Program-made: the position numbers and the translations under genes | Shown: positions 25,272 through 36,321 of the stretch, in pieces | Numbering within the stretch: the stretch's first letter is position 1 | Layout: each line of letters starts with the position of its first letter | Source: Ischnura elegans | Taxonomy: Eukaryota > Arthropoda > Insecta > Odonata > Coenagrionidae | Direction of reading: 5' to 3' | Assembly: GCF_921293095.1 (NCBI RefSeq) | Contig: NC_060259.1 | Span: forward strand, 44,001,812 to 44,065,811 | Length of the DNA stretch: 64,000 bases | The notes under the pieces: generated by a model | What the model was told of the DNA's origin: nothing | Databases searched by the model: none | The model's input: only the letters and a program-made list of their open reading frames with translations

Positions 25272-26063
25272 GAGGTTCTTAAATGATATTCTTCGAGTTG
25301 CTCTGAGTTCTTAATTGCTCCATGTCTCCCAGCATTAGTAGTAAAAGCTCGGTAATACTTTTTGTTTGCCCATTGCAGTTTTTGATGAATGGCACAGGTT
25401 TCCTTTGTATCCCTTCCGTGCTGGATACCATGTGCTCACTTTGTATTCAAGGTGCAGCTTGACGAGTTGGAAATAGCACCTCTCTCTTGCTTATTCATCC
25501 GAGTACCTTCCCACCACAGGCTTCATCTGGGCTCAGGCTTCATCAGGCTCTGCCACAAATATTTTTTCTGTGTATTAACTACAACAGATTTGAAGTTAGG
25601 TTGAACAAGTGAGAGTATTGGGCCTAGGATTGGGGGATGATATCTTGTAATCAATTCATGCCTCACCAAAGGGCACCAGAAATTTCAGTGTGGGGAAGAT
25701 GGATGAATACATTACTCAGTAGACCATTAAGTGTTTCATTTTTATTTGTCATGGAAGTTCTTCAAACTGAAGCCTGAAGTTCTTATATTGCCTACGGTTG
25801 ATAATCTTTATTGAGTGGGCTAATTGAATTAGAATACTTTGGCCAGGGTCAAAGAAAACTTTTAAAATTTTTAAATACTGTTAGTTAACCTGGTGAAATA
25901 AAATCTTTCATTGGAGAGCTACCTTAAAGAGTATTCTATCTATGCAATTTTTCAAGAAATTATGGGGGTTGCTCCCTTCTTAGTCCACCACTGTTGCCAC
26001 AAATATATTTTATTTGTTCTTAGGTCCCTGATGTTAATTTTTAACAATTAATAGGGGAGTTAA

Positions 26064-26510
26064 GGAATCACATCATCATCATCAGTCAACAATACCAGGA
26101 TTGGTTTGATGCAGCTCTCCATTCCACTCTCCTATGCACTAGCCTTTTCATAGTGATGTATTTCTTCTCCTTTACTTCCTTTATAGCCTGTCCTATGTAA
26201 CTCATTTCCCTTCTTCCCCACCACCTGTCCTACAATTGATTTCATCAGGCCATTATACACACCTCATAATGTGGCCGACTAAGTTGTTCCGTCTTCTCCT
26301 TAAGGTTTTTATAACTCTTCTCTTTTCTCCCTCTCTTCCTAGCACGTCCTCACTACCTAATCAGTTGATCCATTTTATCTTCGTCATTCTTTGGCAGTGC
26401 CCCTTTTCGAATGCTTGACTTGAACTCTTGACTTCTATGCTGCTGTCAACGTCCAAGCATCGCTCCCGTGGAGAATGTTTGCATATATCTGTGTAGTAAT
26501 GCTTAAACTC
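26064..26510 (-). pseudogene. LINE 3' fragment (RT C-terminal end)
   Basis: On the minus strand this reads as the decayed C-terminal part of a non-LTR retrotransposon reverse transcriptase. Segments match RRRNNLVGHIMR, KEKKYITMKRL and a WRAASNQS-like end, followed by GATTGGT...TTGTTGAC and a (GAT)n tail at 26064-26076. The same 3' end occurs at 54956-55040 (minus) and 55141-55480 (plus, the least damaged copy). Several stops and frameshifts are present. An RTE/Jockey-type affiliation is likely but not established. Confidence 0.7.
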
Positions 26511-29500
26511 ACTGTGCAACTACGACGAATTGTGTGGAAATCAGTGTTCCATTTTTTCACAGTCACAGACTCTGTGGCACCAACGGATCAATGAAGTTTT
26601 CATATCAAAGAATGACTCTGTTCCCATTGAATAAATGGGAGTGAGACCATATGAGAAATACATGAGGGTTGAAACCATGAATTATTAGTGAGATATAGCT
26701 CCTCAATATTCTCCTACATTATTACGTACACGTAGTATGGTTTGTATTATTTGTATCCCTACCATATATTTCCGTTAGCAAAGCAATTAGACTTTGTATA
26801 TGCCTTAACAGAAAAATGTACATATTTATACGTTGGAGTGTATCATTTCACTGCTGGAAACTGGAAGGAATAGCATTATTTTTAATTATCTATTTTGAGA
26901 TAGAAATCATGCACAGGCCAGTCCTTTCAAAGAACTAAATATGTAGTACTATACCATATTTGTATGTTCTTCTGTCATTTAGAGAAACTTTGGCATGGGA
27001 GGAAGTCATGTAATTCCTGAGAGCCATTTGGAAAGTGCAAATAGGTGTTCTTTACTTCCACATTGTCTATATCCATTCATCTTCGCACTAGTTTCACCTG
27101 CTGCAACTGTCGTACGAAGATGACTCGATACAGAGGATAACCTGGAAACCAAGCTGTGCTTACTGAACCACTCTACAGAAGCCTCAATCAACAAGAGTTC
27201 TTTGGTTTAGGTAGAGGCAGGGGTGGATTATGGAGGAGGGGAGGGAGGGAACCCCACCCTCTCATAATTTCTGGGAAAATTGATAAGATTCTCTCTATGG
27301 TTGCTCTCAAATGAAAGTTTTTATTTCATCAGTTTAACAACCAATGTTTGAAAATATTGATGATTACATAAAAGCCACTGGTCTAAAAGCATCAGACTTC
27401 AGATGCATTATCAGTATGCAACATCTCACAGTGATAAAGCGCCATAGATATAAATGATCCCCACCCCCAAAACAATGGCCTTAATTCATCCCTTGGTGGT
27501 GGTTGATTGTTGTTGACCGAGTTTTAATGTTAAAAACTTAAATAAAACTTTGCGTATTTCGTGATGTATTTCTTCTTTTCTGAGGAAAACATAGATACTA
27601 ATATCAGTTAATATGTCTCTGCAATAAGTTTTGATACTAATAAAGTATAAGATACTATAAGACCCATTTTAGAAGTTCCTGATGATATCCTTGAAAATTA
27701 TCATTTCTGTTAAGTAGAAGTTGTATACTTAAGAAAAAATTCATTCTCCTGTAAAATATCTCAATTGATTAAGATGGTCATTATATTGAATGCCTCTTGT
27801 ATATATTTATATTTGCCAAAAGTCAAGTGCATAATGGGAATCCTTACACAAACTGGGTTTTGAATGATCTCTATAAATGGATTTGTATAAATGTAGTTTG
27901 GCTATGCTGGAAGATATGCTATTGCAGCTTATATAACATTACTAACCGCTACATGTGTTTGCGTGTTGCAAGAAAGGTTATTTATAATATTGATCAGGGA
28001 TGCTATGTTCACATTTCTAAGGACTTATAATAGTGTTAATGGCTACTTAATGGAATTCTTTTGCTTTTCTTTTTCAAGGCTGTATTAAAATAATTGTTTG
28101 ATAATGAGAATATTTTGGAGGTTTAATCACTTGATCAATCATGCCATAATTCCAAAATTCTTGACACCATAATGCATAGAATCACAGCAGAAGGCCTATC
28201 TAATTATGTATGTATTGGTTGTAAGTCCAACGCCAGCTCATTGTAAAGTCTGCACACTTGCACATTTTTCCTACATAAGGCTTCCTGAGTGACCACATAA
28301 CTGGAAAGGAACACCAAAATTGAGGTGTGGCATGGAAGTGTCTACCATATTGCACTGCCTAAGAAACATGCTTTTATTAGATTAACTTTTTTATTTTATC
28401 GTCTATTTGTAGCAATCAGGTTCAGTAAGTGATCTTATAAAGCCTAAGGAAATTTTGTGGGAAATGTAATTATTTATCATTTTAAAATCTAATTGACATC
28501 TTTAACTTTTACCTACTAAAGATGTAAGTTTACGTGTGGACGTTTCTTGACCTGGGAGACAAAAGCTGTATATTTTCATCTAAGATTTTCTCACACATGT
28601 GAACAAATGCCGAATATATACGTTTCCTAGCTCTCCCCCCTTTTTTGACGGCCGCGGGTGTACGGCGTCTTTGTTTCGGGACCCAATACTGCGGGATTTA
28701 GGCTTTACCTTTGGAATCTGGGAGCAGGTACCCTGACACCTCGTCTTTTATTACCCCTCTTAGCTGTAAGGGTCATGCAATTGTTTATCCAGTCGGTTTT
28801 CGAAATAAATATTTGTTCTTTTCTCAAGGAATATAAACTAAGAATCGAATTCTTTGTCTTTTGAGAAGGGTTTACAATTTTTAAATGAAATTCTACGATA
28901 AATATTAACTTATATCTCGAGTTCTATATAAACATCTACATGGAAATTGTTGCTGCATTAATTGCGTTAATATTGACCTTAGAACTTCATTTAAATTTGA
29001 CAATGCTCAGAAAAAAATGAAGAATTCAATTCAAAGTCTGCAATTTACGTGCAAGCAACAATTATCCATGTGCCAAATACATACAAGCAATCCGTAAGTT
29101 GACTGCAAACCAATGCCACAGGTATGGTCGTAAACCCGGAAAGAAAGGAGCACAACTACCCTTGGAGTCCGAGATAATGCTGGTAGGGGTCGAAAAAGGT
29201 TGGAGCTGCGAGTGTGATTATCTGCTAGACCCTTCTTAATGAATGTCTGCCAAAAATGCTCCGTACCACGAGAAAGAAGAGTCTCTTGGGGCTCAGTACA
29301 GCAGTCATGCAAAGATGAAAACTCCGCCGCCTCAAAAGGGTTAAATACTAATTGTAAGACACACGGTTCAAATTTTGGTGTAAATGTCACCTTTACATTT
29401 TATAGCAATATCCCTTTTATAGCTTTGATAATTAATATAGCTTTAGCCCTTACCAAAGGGCTGAAGTTGTCAGTGGATATATCTTTGCAGAAAGTGAGCA

Positions 29501-29763
29501 AGTTTTGTATTTATCTACATAAAACTCAGGGCATGAGTGGATACCTGTATGCCACATTCCCTACAAAATTAATTGTACCCAATATCAAATGTCTGAGTAA
29601 AAAGGCACCTTTGCCATTGTTTTGGTTTTATCCAGGTGATGCTGTGTAAGTTCACTTTATCAAAAATTTGTGCAGGCTTTCAGAAGCAGGGCATCCTGGC
29701 CACCTTGATTCACAGAGCTAAAATAGTGTCTGATGCTGATGGTCCTCCTGCTAATGTGGGAGA
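26511..29763. other. Non-coding DNA with unclassified GC-richer segments
   Basis: AT-rich up to about 28600. Between 28630-28760 and 29110-29345 the sequence is GC/CpG-richer and resembles the repeat material that follows at 29764. AAAAGGGTTAA at 29335-29345 looks like the right end of a TTAA-type element whose left end I could not find. No exons are recognised. Confidence 0.45.
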
Positions 29764-29767
29764 TTAA

Positions 29768-30881
29768 CCTTTTCGCGCCGAGCTCCTTCGCGGGAAATTG
29801 CTTTTGGCTCTACGAAGGGTTTGAGATTTTCTTTTTCGCCCCGTACGGAGTTTTTTTCGGCTTGGGACTGACCAGGTAGTCGCCTCCTCCCCTTAATGAC
29901 CTTTCCTAGCGGGGTCTCGGACCCTTTCCGCGGCAACTGAGCAAATATAATCCTCGACCCTTTTCCCCGAAGGCAGCCCATCCCGGCGTACTTTTGCGGT
30001 CAGTTTATTGTTGCCAGTACAATTTTAATTTTTTTAATTGTTACTGTTGCATTAAATGTCAGTTCATCAATGTATTCCTTTCATTTTGCAATGCCTGTAG
30101 AACTTTTAAACGAAGTTCTACGGTTATTTTTAGGGGTTTCAGCAAAACGGCACTATATCATAGCCAAATGAGCTTTTCCGAGAAGAGTGAGGTTATCATC
30201 TTCCACGTACATATTTCAGTAGTAATTTTGGCTCACGACAACGAACTGAGGGAATCAAATTTTATTACATTATGAGGGCTTTTTTTCATACAAGTTAAAT
30301 CGGATATTCTATCGAATTTCACCGCAAATGTACACTTAGAATGTAGCTAGCAGAGTAACGTATATTTTTAGATGTAAAGCATTACAATATCGCTCCTATA
30401 AACTTGCTAGTAAGTTATAAAAATAACAGTTAAACATCTAACCTTAACGTCTCCAAAAATTGTTCTAGGTGATGATCAACTCCGTTAATATGAACGCTAG
30501 AATTCCGTTTAAAATTTGGAACCAATCAGCAGAACATACAGAATGTAATTACTCGCATTGAATTTCAAAAAATGCAACATTTACGTTTTTAGTTATTCCA
30601 CCTTATAAACAAATAAGTGACCATGAGCACCTTCCTTGAGTGGGACACAGAGCCGGAATGGGCCGAGGTAATCCCCACACGGACAATAGGAAAGGGTCGG
30701 ACCTCTCGCGCCGAGGGACCCTAATGGCGGTTGGGACCCACTTGGCAAGCTTGACCGCGAAACCGTGAAAACACGGCCTTTGGCCTTTTGCTTCGAAAAA
30801 TTCAAGCCGTGAAAAGCCGGCCTTCCTTCTTTAGCATCAGAAAATTCAGGCCGGGAAATCACACCCTGCGTAGGGAAGAGG
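29768..30881. mobile_element. Possible TTAA-flanked DNA element
   Basis: TTAA at 29764-29767 is followed by CCTTTTCGCGCCG, and GAAGAGG is followed by TTAA at 30882-30885. The CCYTTTCGCGCC start after TTAA matches the better-preserved element at 60904. TTAA target duplication and CCC-type ends suggest the piggyBac-like group. The two ends match over only a few bases and no transposase frame is seen, so this could be two fragments side by side. Confidence 0.4.
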
Positions 30882-30941
30882 TTAAAGAACATCATTTACA
30901 TGCAATATACATAGTGACTGAGCTTATAACTTGGCCTTTAA

Positions 30942-31600
30942 CCCCTTTGCTCCGAGCATCCGGTGGGGTCGATGTGCATTTTCATATGCAGAAGACCTAA
31001 CATCGAGTTTTTGCAATGATATATTTAGTTGCATACTACAATTATTTATATTTTGCAATGAATTCTTCATTTTGTTCTGTGCCGATGGTCAATTTCATAC
31101 ATAGAAGACCTGATATCGGGTATAGCTGTCATGGATTTTTCAATGCAAACGACCAGAAGTCGCTCTAACCGACATGAGGGAAGGGAAGTGACCGCTGAGG
31201 TAGTGATTGTCGGATACATTCAGGATCAGCCAGAGACCCAGCTTAGCGAGACCTTAGGGCCAGTCCTTGGGAATTAAGCCTGACCCTCCCACTCATTTAT
31301 GATCATCCTCTCTGCAGGAATCTGTTGCGAAGTGGTATTATCGTCAATGGTTTTTGCAATGATACATTTTGTGACATATTACAATTTTTTATACTTTGCA
31401 ATGAATTCTCCATTTTGCTCTGTGCATAAGCAATTTTTAAACAAAATTTTAGTGTTAAAAATAACAGATTTCTTGAGTTATAGTCTTAGATCCTAGTGTT
31501 CACTAAATTAGTTGTTATTAAAGCTATAAATCTGTAAAAAATTCCTCAATTCCTTAAAATGATATTGGTAATTCTTTTAGAAGAGTAAATTATTTAAAAT
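30942..31600 (+). mobile_element. Truncated copy of the TTAA-type repeat family
   Basis: Starts after TTAA (30938-30941) with CCCCTTTGCTCCGAGC. It then shares long blocks with 60904-62060: GGGTATAGCTGTC, AATGCAAACGACC, GAGACCCAGCTTAGCGAG, CCACTCATTTATGATCATCC, AAGCAATTTTTAAAC and GGTAATTCTTTTAGAAGAGT. It lacks the pogo-like insertion present in the other copy, so it is the empty-site version. It also carries an internal duplication (TTTGCAATGATA... at 31012 and 31353). Similarity ends at about 31600. Confidence 0.65.
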
Positions 31601-31603
31601 CAA

Positions 31604-31765
31604 ATGCAATATTATGCCAAAAAAAACAATGGTGGCTGTGCATTGTCACCCATAATTTTCAACATTTACATTGAGAAAGCCATTGATGAAATCAAAGAAA
31701 AGACACTGGGAGTGAATATCCAAGGAGAAAAATTAACATGCTCAGATTTCATAAATGCATTATAC
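31604..31765 (+). pseudogene. LINE reverse transcriptase fragment
   Basis: Encodes GCALSPIIFNIYIEKAIDEI followed by KEKTLGVNIQGEKLTCSDF. This corresponds to the RT block where G(C)xLSPxLFNxY precedes the catalytic (F/Y)ADD motif; here the ADD residues are lost. It is a short relic of a non-LTR element, possibly the same family as the (GAT)n-tailed fragments. A TTAA-type repeat abuts its left side. Confidence 0.65.
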
Positions 31766-32530
31766 ACACTGCATATATTATCACTACTCTGCGCCTTTTA
31801 CAGCAAGGTTCTCACCCCACAAATGCCAGGAAACCCAGTGTCTACATCCCCATAATAAACAATGGATTTTCAAATTCTGGAATGATCGAAATAAAAATTC
31901 TCCTTGCATCATTAAGTAGGTACTATCTAAAAAAGCTCTATTTCAAAAGGAAAGCCTACTAATCTTCCAGCAGTAATATAATCAGGCATGCTGCCAGAAA
32001 TTTTCTTCAATGCAGGCTTTGATGAAACATGGATGAATCACATCAAGTTTGTTGTCAATTCCCACCCATCAGAAAACCACAAATTTAGCTATAAATTTTG
32101 CTTAGAAACTCTAAGTTAATTTTTGTGTTTACGAACACGACTGTGGTTGTAACGGCTTGGTCTCCATTGGCATTTCCAGATTTTGCCAGATTATTCAAAA
32201 ATTTTAAACTTCAGGGCTCTGGAAGCAGTAACTAATATTATCCCATTTTGAGTCAATTTCAAATCTGAGATCCTTCTATCAGACCACAACTTTTAGTAGT
32301 CGAGAGAAAGTAAGAGGGTAAGTGGCCCTGATATAGTTGTCTCTGAAGGGGATGAGCAGGTAGTCATTACAAAGGGATAATCATTTGGGGGTAGAGGAGG
32401 CCAAAGCCCAAAGCCCCTGGCTATGTACCTGAATGGAATGACATATTACGTGATCACTCAGCAAAAGAAATTGGCTTGAGGACATTTATTTGCTTATCCT
32501 TAACTTCCCATCGTATGAAAAGTGGGGAGA
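31766..32530. other. Non-coding stretch with one half of a duplicated block
   Basis: No gene is recognised. The segment at about 32050-32150 reappears at about 33162-33195 plus 33428-33490, the second copy being split by a fold-back insertion. The rest is unclassified. Confidence 0.5.
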
Positions 32531-32532
32531 TA

Positions 32533-33115
32533 CAGTGCAACCTCGATATAACGACACCCCACGGTGCACTAATAAACACTCGCTATAGCGAATTGTCGCT
32601 TTACCGGATGTGGAGCAAATAATAGCCAATATACCTGTTGTGAACAGAAATACAGGAGCAGGATTGGTGCGGCGACAGATAAACATCTTTCCGATAAACG
32701 TAAGCATAAATCCAGACGAAAGGCGATGTTTTTTTGCATCACTAAATTTCCTTACTCAAATAACGACTAACTATTCAAACAATTTATAAGCGCCGCACTG
32801 AATAAAAATCATGCAAAGCATTGTTTTGTCAATCATTATATTTATCGAACGACAGTTTACCACATAAATTTGAGACTGAGCACTCCATTAACTTCATTTT
32901 TAACAGATCGCTAGCAGTTACAGAGGTTAAGGAGTCTTGATGAAAGTTTTCCGGCGGTGAAACTCTCGCTATGGCGAGAGCCAACGCCGAAAGGGTCTCG
33001 TAAAAACGAATTTTTTAACACGCTTATTATAGGGTCAATTGACGGTGCATCGGCTATCTCTCGTTATAGCGGGGGTGTCGCTATAGCCCGTACTCGCTTT
33101 AACGAGGTTCCACTG
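32533..33115 (+). mobile_element. pogo-like MITE, copy 1
   Basis: A 583-bp element with TA on both sides and inverted ends CAGTGCAACCTCGATATAAC and (right end reverse-complemented) CAGTGGAACCTCGTTAAAGC. CAGT(G)GAACCTCG ends with a TA duplication are typical of pogo/Tigger members of the Tc1/mariner superfamily. A near-identical copy lies inverted at 61185-61766. A shared ~65-codon frame is present in both copies but has no transposase motif and only reflects their sequence identity. Confidence 0.85.
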
Positions 33116-33195
33116 TATTACACAATCACTATTATTTCTGAGAACTTATGTTAGTGATTTGTTATCAATTGTCACTCATCAGAAGACCATACATT

Positions 33196-33427
33196 TATCC
33201 ATGATGAAAGAACACAAATTGCAATTTCCACACTTTTTAATTCCAACTCCACAACCGACCCAGGTTTCAACACACTGTCATTTTCAAGGTGTTGAGTTCA
33301 CAATGTGTTGAAACCTGGGTCGGTTGTTGAGTTGGAATTATAAAGTTTGGAAATTACCATTTGTGTTCTTTCATCATGGATATATCGAACTTCCACCAAA
33401 TCAATCCAGAAACGATTGCATACATTA
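33196..33427. mobile_element. Fold-back (inverted-repeat) insertion, ~230 bp
   Basis: Two arms of about 80 bp (33197-33277 and 33303-33381) are near-perfect reverse complements, beginning ATCCATGATGAAAGAACACA and meeting at CCCAGGTTTCAACACA. The spacer is about 25 nt. A duplicated flanking block is continuous at 32050-32150 but is interrupted here exactly by this structure, so the hairpin sits in an insertion relative to that paralogue. It could be a small fold-back element. No known family is recognised. Confidence 0.65.
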
Positions 33428-33627
33428 AGCTATAAATTTCGTTTAGAAACTCAAAGTCAATTTTTCTGTTTACGAACATGACTATGGTGATGGCATTTAA
33501 TTCAAGCAGAGGTGAATAACATAATAAGTTTTCTTGAAAACCAATTTTGAAGATTACTTAATTAAATTAATGCTTTTTGAGAAACTTATGTGAGAGACAA
33601 GAAACCTTGTTTAAAAACAGTAAGTAT

Positions 33628-33633
33628 TTTATT
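33628..33633 (-). terminator. Candidate polyadenylation signal of the sulfotransferase gene
   Basis: TTTATT on the plus strand is AATAAA on the minus strand, about 1.5 kb downstream of the sulfotransferase stop codon. The position is reasonable for a 3' end, but AATAAA is common in such AT-rich DNA. Confidence 0.3.
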
Positions 33634-33639
33634 AGTATT

Positions 33640-35116
33640 GGGTGTATATAATACATATTTTCAACACGAGGCACATACAACAGAATCACATGTTATAGCA
33701 CCAACAAGTTTTGAGTAAAATAATTCATTCTTTTAAGAATTCATCACAATCCCTCCATCCTTCCATCACAATCATACCATAATAAAGAGCATATCAGCAT
33801 CTTTTCATGAAACACAAGTAGGCAAATGCATGAACTGGAATGCACATTAAAAAAGACAAATTTAATAACTTAAGAGCTGTGCTTAAATGACTTCAGCTAA
33901 TATTAATCACACAATATCAAGGTATGCACTTTGAAATTGAAGATGCATATATCACAATTTCAGCTGCTGCAATACATAGAAACAGAGGTGAAGCATCTAT
34001 AGCTTTACGATTTACAGTTTGAAATGGCTCAAGTTTCTCTTTCTACATTAATTCTGGAAGAATTTGATATACTTCCATAACAACTAATATGGCTCAATAC
34101 CTAAATCTCACTTTTCATCCATTGGCAATGAGTATTTTCAGGCTTGATAAATTGAGTCCTACGTGAAAATGCACGTAACTGCCAACAAAAGGAATCATAC
34201 CAAATTCGTTAAAATAATAATAAATTAAATACTTCAAAAAATAAAATCACCACTTAAAATGCATGATTAATACAAGTTTCGTAACATTAAACCTCACCCA
34301 AGCTCAAACATTCATAATGCTGATACTGTGTGGTCAAACTTCTAGATGAAAACCATTACTTTCCAATTCAAAAACCTTGTAGGTGTTGAACACCAGATTT
34401 TCAAAATTGTGGGGGAATGAAAAGGAAAAACAGCCATAGCTTCATCCGAAGTGCAGACAAATAATATTTATACACAAAAGTAGCCAAAGGAGCACTAAAA
34501 GTTCAATGGCCCTTTTCAAAAGTTACTTCAATTCACTGGCAAGAATTCTCAGCGAATTCTATGTGTAATAGAGGATATCCAAATCTATACAATATCTTAA
34601 GAAATGTGGCAAGAGCACACGTAAATAGCATGCCAAATTCAACAATAAACCTTTTTAAGGTCATAATAAATCTCTGTTAAAGTTAACAAGAGAAAAATAC
34701 AAATATATACTTATGATATTAATTACGCACAGCATATTAATCTCCTGAAATACTAAAACTCCATACCAAAGATGGCACAGATTTGGTTTGTCACAACCTA
34801 CTCGTATTTGATACGACAAACACACTTCCTCAGCAGTAATTTCAAAAGCATTAGATTCAAACATGATTCATTTGTCAGAAAAAAGTATCAATTCCATCAA
34901 ATGCATCAATTCATGCTGGCCAATAGCCCGTCAGAAAAATCCCTCATTTCAACAATATGGACAAATTTAATGGGATTTTATTACATTTCTCGGAGTAAAT
35001 ACGTTACTTCAGCATTAGTTACTCTATCATCTGCTGCTACATTTACACACTATGAAGGCACTGCAAAATCACAGTTTGATACCATTGAGTGGGAAGGTTA
35101 TTCTCTTGTACTTCAC
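33640..35116 (-). other. Probable 3' UTR of the sulfotransferase gene
   Basis: Non-coding AT-rich sequence between the stop codon at 35117 and the candidate polyadenylation signal at 33628. No mobile element is recognised in it, unlike its surroundings, which agrees with transcribed UTR. Short open frames on either strand have no motifs. Confidence 0.45.
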
Positions 35117-35797
35117 TCAAACTGTACTGGTTTCACTCAAAAAGTCATGCAAAGTGTACTCAAAAAGCTCAAAGTCCATTTTGTAAATATTATATAAGTC
35201 AGATATTGCTTTCTGAGAAAGTGTGCTATAGTAATCTTTTGCTTTAGACTTTGTTCTGGAAGGCTTTTTAGCATGAGGAAATATAATATGAGACTGGCCA
35301 ATTTGTTTTAAAATAAAATCAGCATCCTCATATAATGTTTCATATTTCCCAATTATGTCATAATCTATTAGACAAAGATGGCATAAATCAAAAATTGGTT
35401 TCCAGTGCTCATTAAATGCATTTTCTGGGCTTGTTAAATAGGCAACAAACTCTTTAAAAGTGACATCGTCGCCTTTGATCAAAGAATCTTTTGAGGGATT
35501 TGGTCTATAATGCTTCACTATGTGTCTCCCAAACCTCATTTGAAAATACTGAGAGCTTAAATAATGTTGCTCCAGTTTATTCCTGTATGCAGACAAAAGC
35601 CTTTCAAATGGATGTCTAACAAACACAAATTTAGTGAATTTATTGATATAAAATTCAATTTCATCAGCTGTATAGTTACTAAGAGACATGAGAATTCCTT
35701 GTCCATGAGCGTCACTAGCTGGAATGTCCAACACATTGGTAACATTGGCCTTTCCTGTCAGCATCATAAAAATCCTCTTCCAATTCGTACAGGCTAC
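35117..35797 (-). CDS. Carbohydrate sulfotransferase, exon 3 (catalytic part)
   Basis: A 681-nt terminal exon entered in phase 0 after TTGGTTTCAG. It encodes 226 residues and a TGA at 35117-35119. It starts VACTNWKRIFMML, completing the 5'-phosphosulfate-binding motif (PKVACTNWKR). It then carries KFVFVRHPFERLLSAYRNK, the 3'-phosphate-binding motif for PAPS, and later FNEHWKPIFDLCHLCLIDYD and IGKYETLYEDADFIL. These are hallmarks of the HNK-1/chondroitin 4-/dermatan sulfotransferase family (Sulfotransfer_2, CHST8-14). The enzyme transfers sulfate to GalNAc or related sugars on glycans in the Golgi. Exact substrate cannot be read from sequence. Confidence 0.93.
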   Translation of the reverse strand, partial: VACTNWKRIFMMLTGKANVTNVLDIPASDAHGQGILMSLSNYTADEIEFYINKFTKFVFVRHPFERLLSAYRNKLEQHYLSSQYFQMRFGRHIVKHYRPNPSKDSLIKGDDVTFKEFVAYLTSPENAFNEHWKPIFDLCHLCLIDYDIIGKYETLYEDADFILKQIGQSHIIFPHAKKPSRTKSKAKDYYSTLSQKAISDLYNIYKMDFELFEYTLHDFLSETSTV

Positions 35798-35881
35798 CTG
35801 AAACCAAGAAGTTATCATGTTAATGACAACATTTGTGAACCAAAATGACATTAGCATCCCTCAAAGTCACCTTCACGATAC

Positions 35882-36108
35882 CTTCGGTACGTAGCAGTAC
35901 AAAAGTTGATGCTTTTCATCCACAAGGATATGATCAAGCAAGTTCTTATTTTCCAGGTATAAATTTGTGGCATCGCCTTTCAAACCATTGGCACGACATA
36001 TTTCACTAACGTACTCTTTCCTGTGTATATAACCAGGAAGAGTTAGCACTATTTTGTCAGATTCGTTCGTTAGTATCTCCTGGTAAACATAAGGACTAGA
36101 AGTTCCCC
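35882..36108 (-). CDS. Carbohydrate sulfotransferase, exon 2 (stem and 5'-PSB)
   Basis: A 227-nt exon entered in phase 1 and left in phase 0. It encodes the luminal stem (TSSPYVYQEILTNESDK and onwards) and ends LYCYVPK, the first half of the PAPS 5'-phosphosulfate-binding motif, completed by VACTNW in exon 3. The acceptor is GTTTCATTTTAG and the donor is CGAAG/GTATCG. An intron cutting the motif between PK and VAC is a plausible conserved position. One N-glycosylation sequon (NES) is present. Confidence 0.9.
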
Positions 36109-36212
36109 CTAAAATGAAACGGCTTCACTCATTAATAACAGACATGGACTTGGATTGAAAGCAGGAGCAGTAAACAAGTCTATTTCAAAATAGCAACACC
36201 AATAATACTCAC

Positions 36213-36321
36213 CTTGAACGCTTTCTATTCGCATTGTCTTATTAATATAAATGCAGATAGTAATCAGACTTGCACATAATAGAAAAAGCATAATCATCCT
36301 ATAATTTGAGATTTTAGCCAT
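36213..36321 (-). CDS. Carbohydrate sulfotransferase, exon 1 (membrane anchor)
   Basis: Encodes MAKISNYRMIMLFLLCASLI then TICIYINKTMRIESVQ, a short basic cytoplasmic tail followed by one hydrophobic segment (about residues 9-27), the type II anchor of Golgi sulfotransferases. The donor is CAAG/GTGAGT, phase 1. With exons 2 and 3 the protein is 338 residues, close to the roughly 350 of CHST11. I chose the ATG at 36321-36319. An in-frame ATG at 36396 would add 25 residues ahead of the anchor, which is longer than usual for the family but not excluded. Confidence 0.82.

Larger units (their letters stand above)
17935..26063. other. 8-kb gene-poor AT-rich stretch
   Basis: No exon, RNA gene or complete mobile element was recognised. 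It contains a TATG/TATA microsatellite near 18945-18985, a small perfect hairpin at 25239-25271, and an unplaced GC-richer scrap near 24815-24885. It may include how 3' UTR at the left. The short open frames have no motifs and stops appear at chance density. Confidence 0.55.

Noticed and set aside
32957-33154. Conserved small protein shared with 61143-61343
   Set aside because: Both copies lie within the pogo-like MITE; the conservation reflects recent copying and no protein motif is present.
34772-35197. 141-residue plus-strand frame over the sulfotransferase 3' end
   Set aside because: Antisense to a secure coding exon and its 3' UTR, with no motif.
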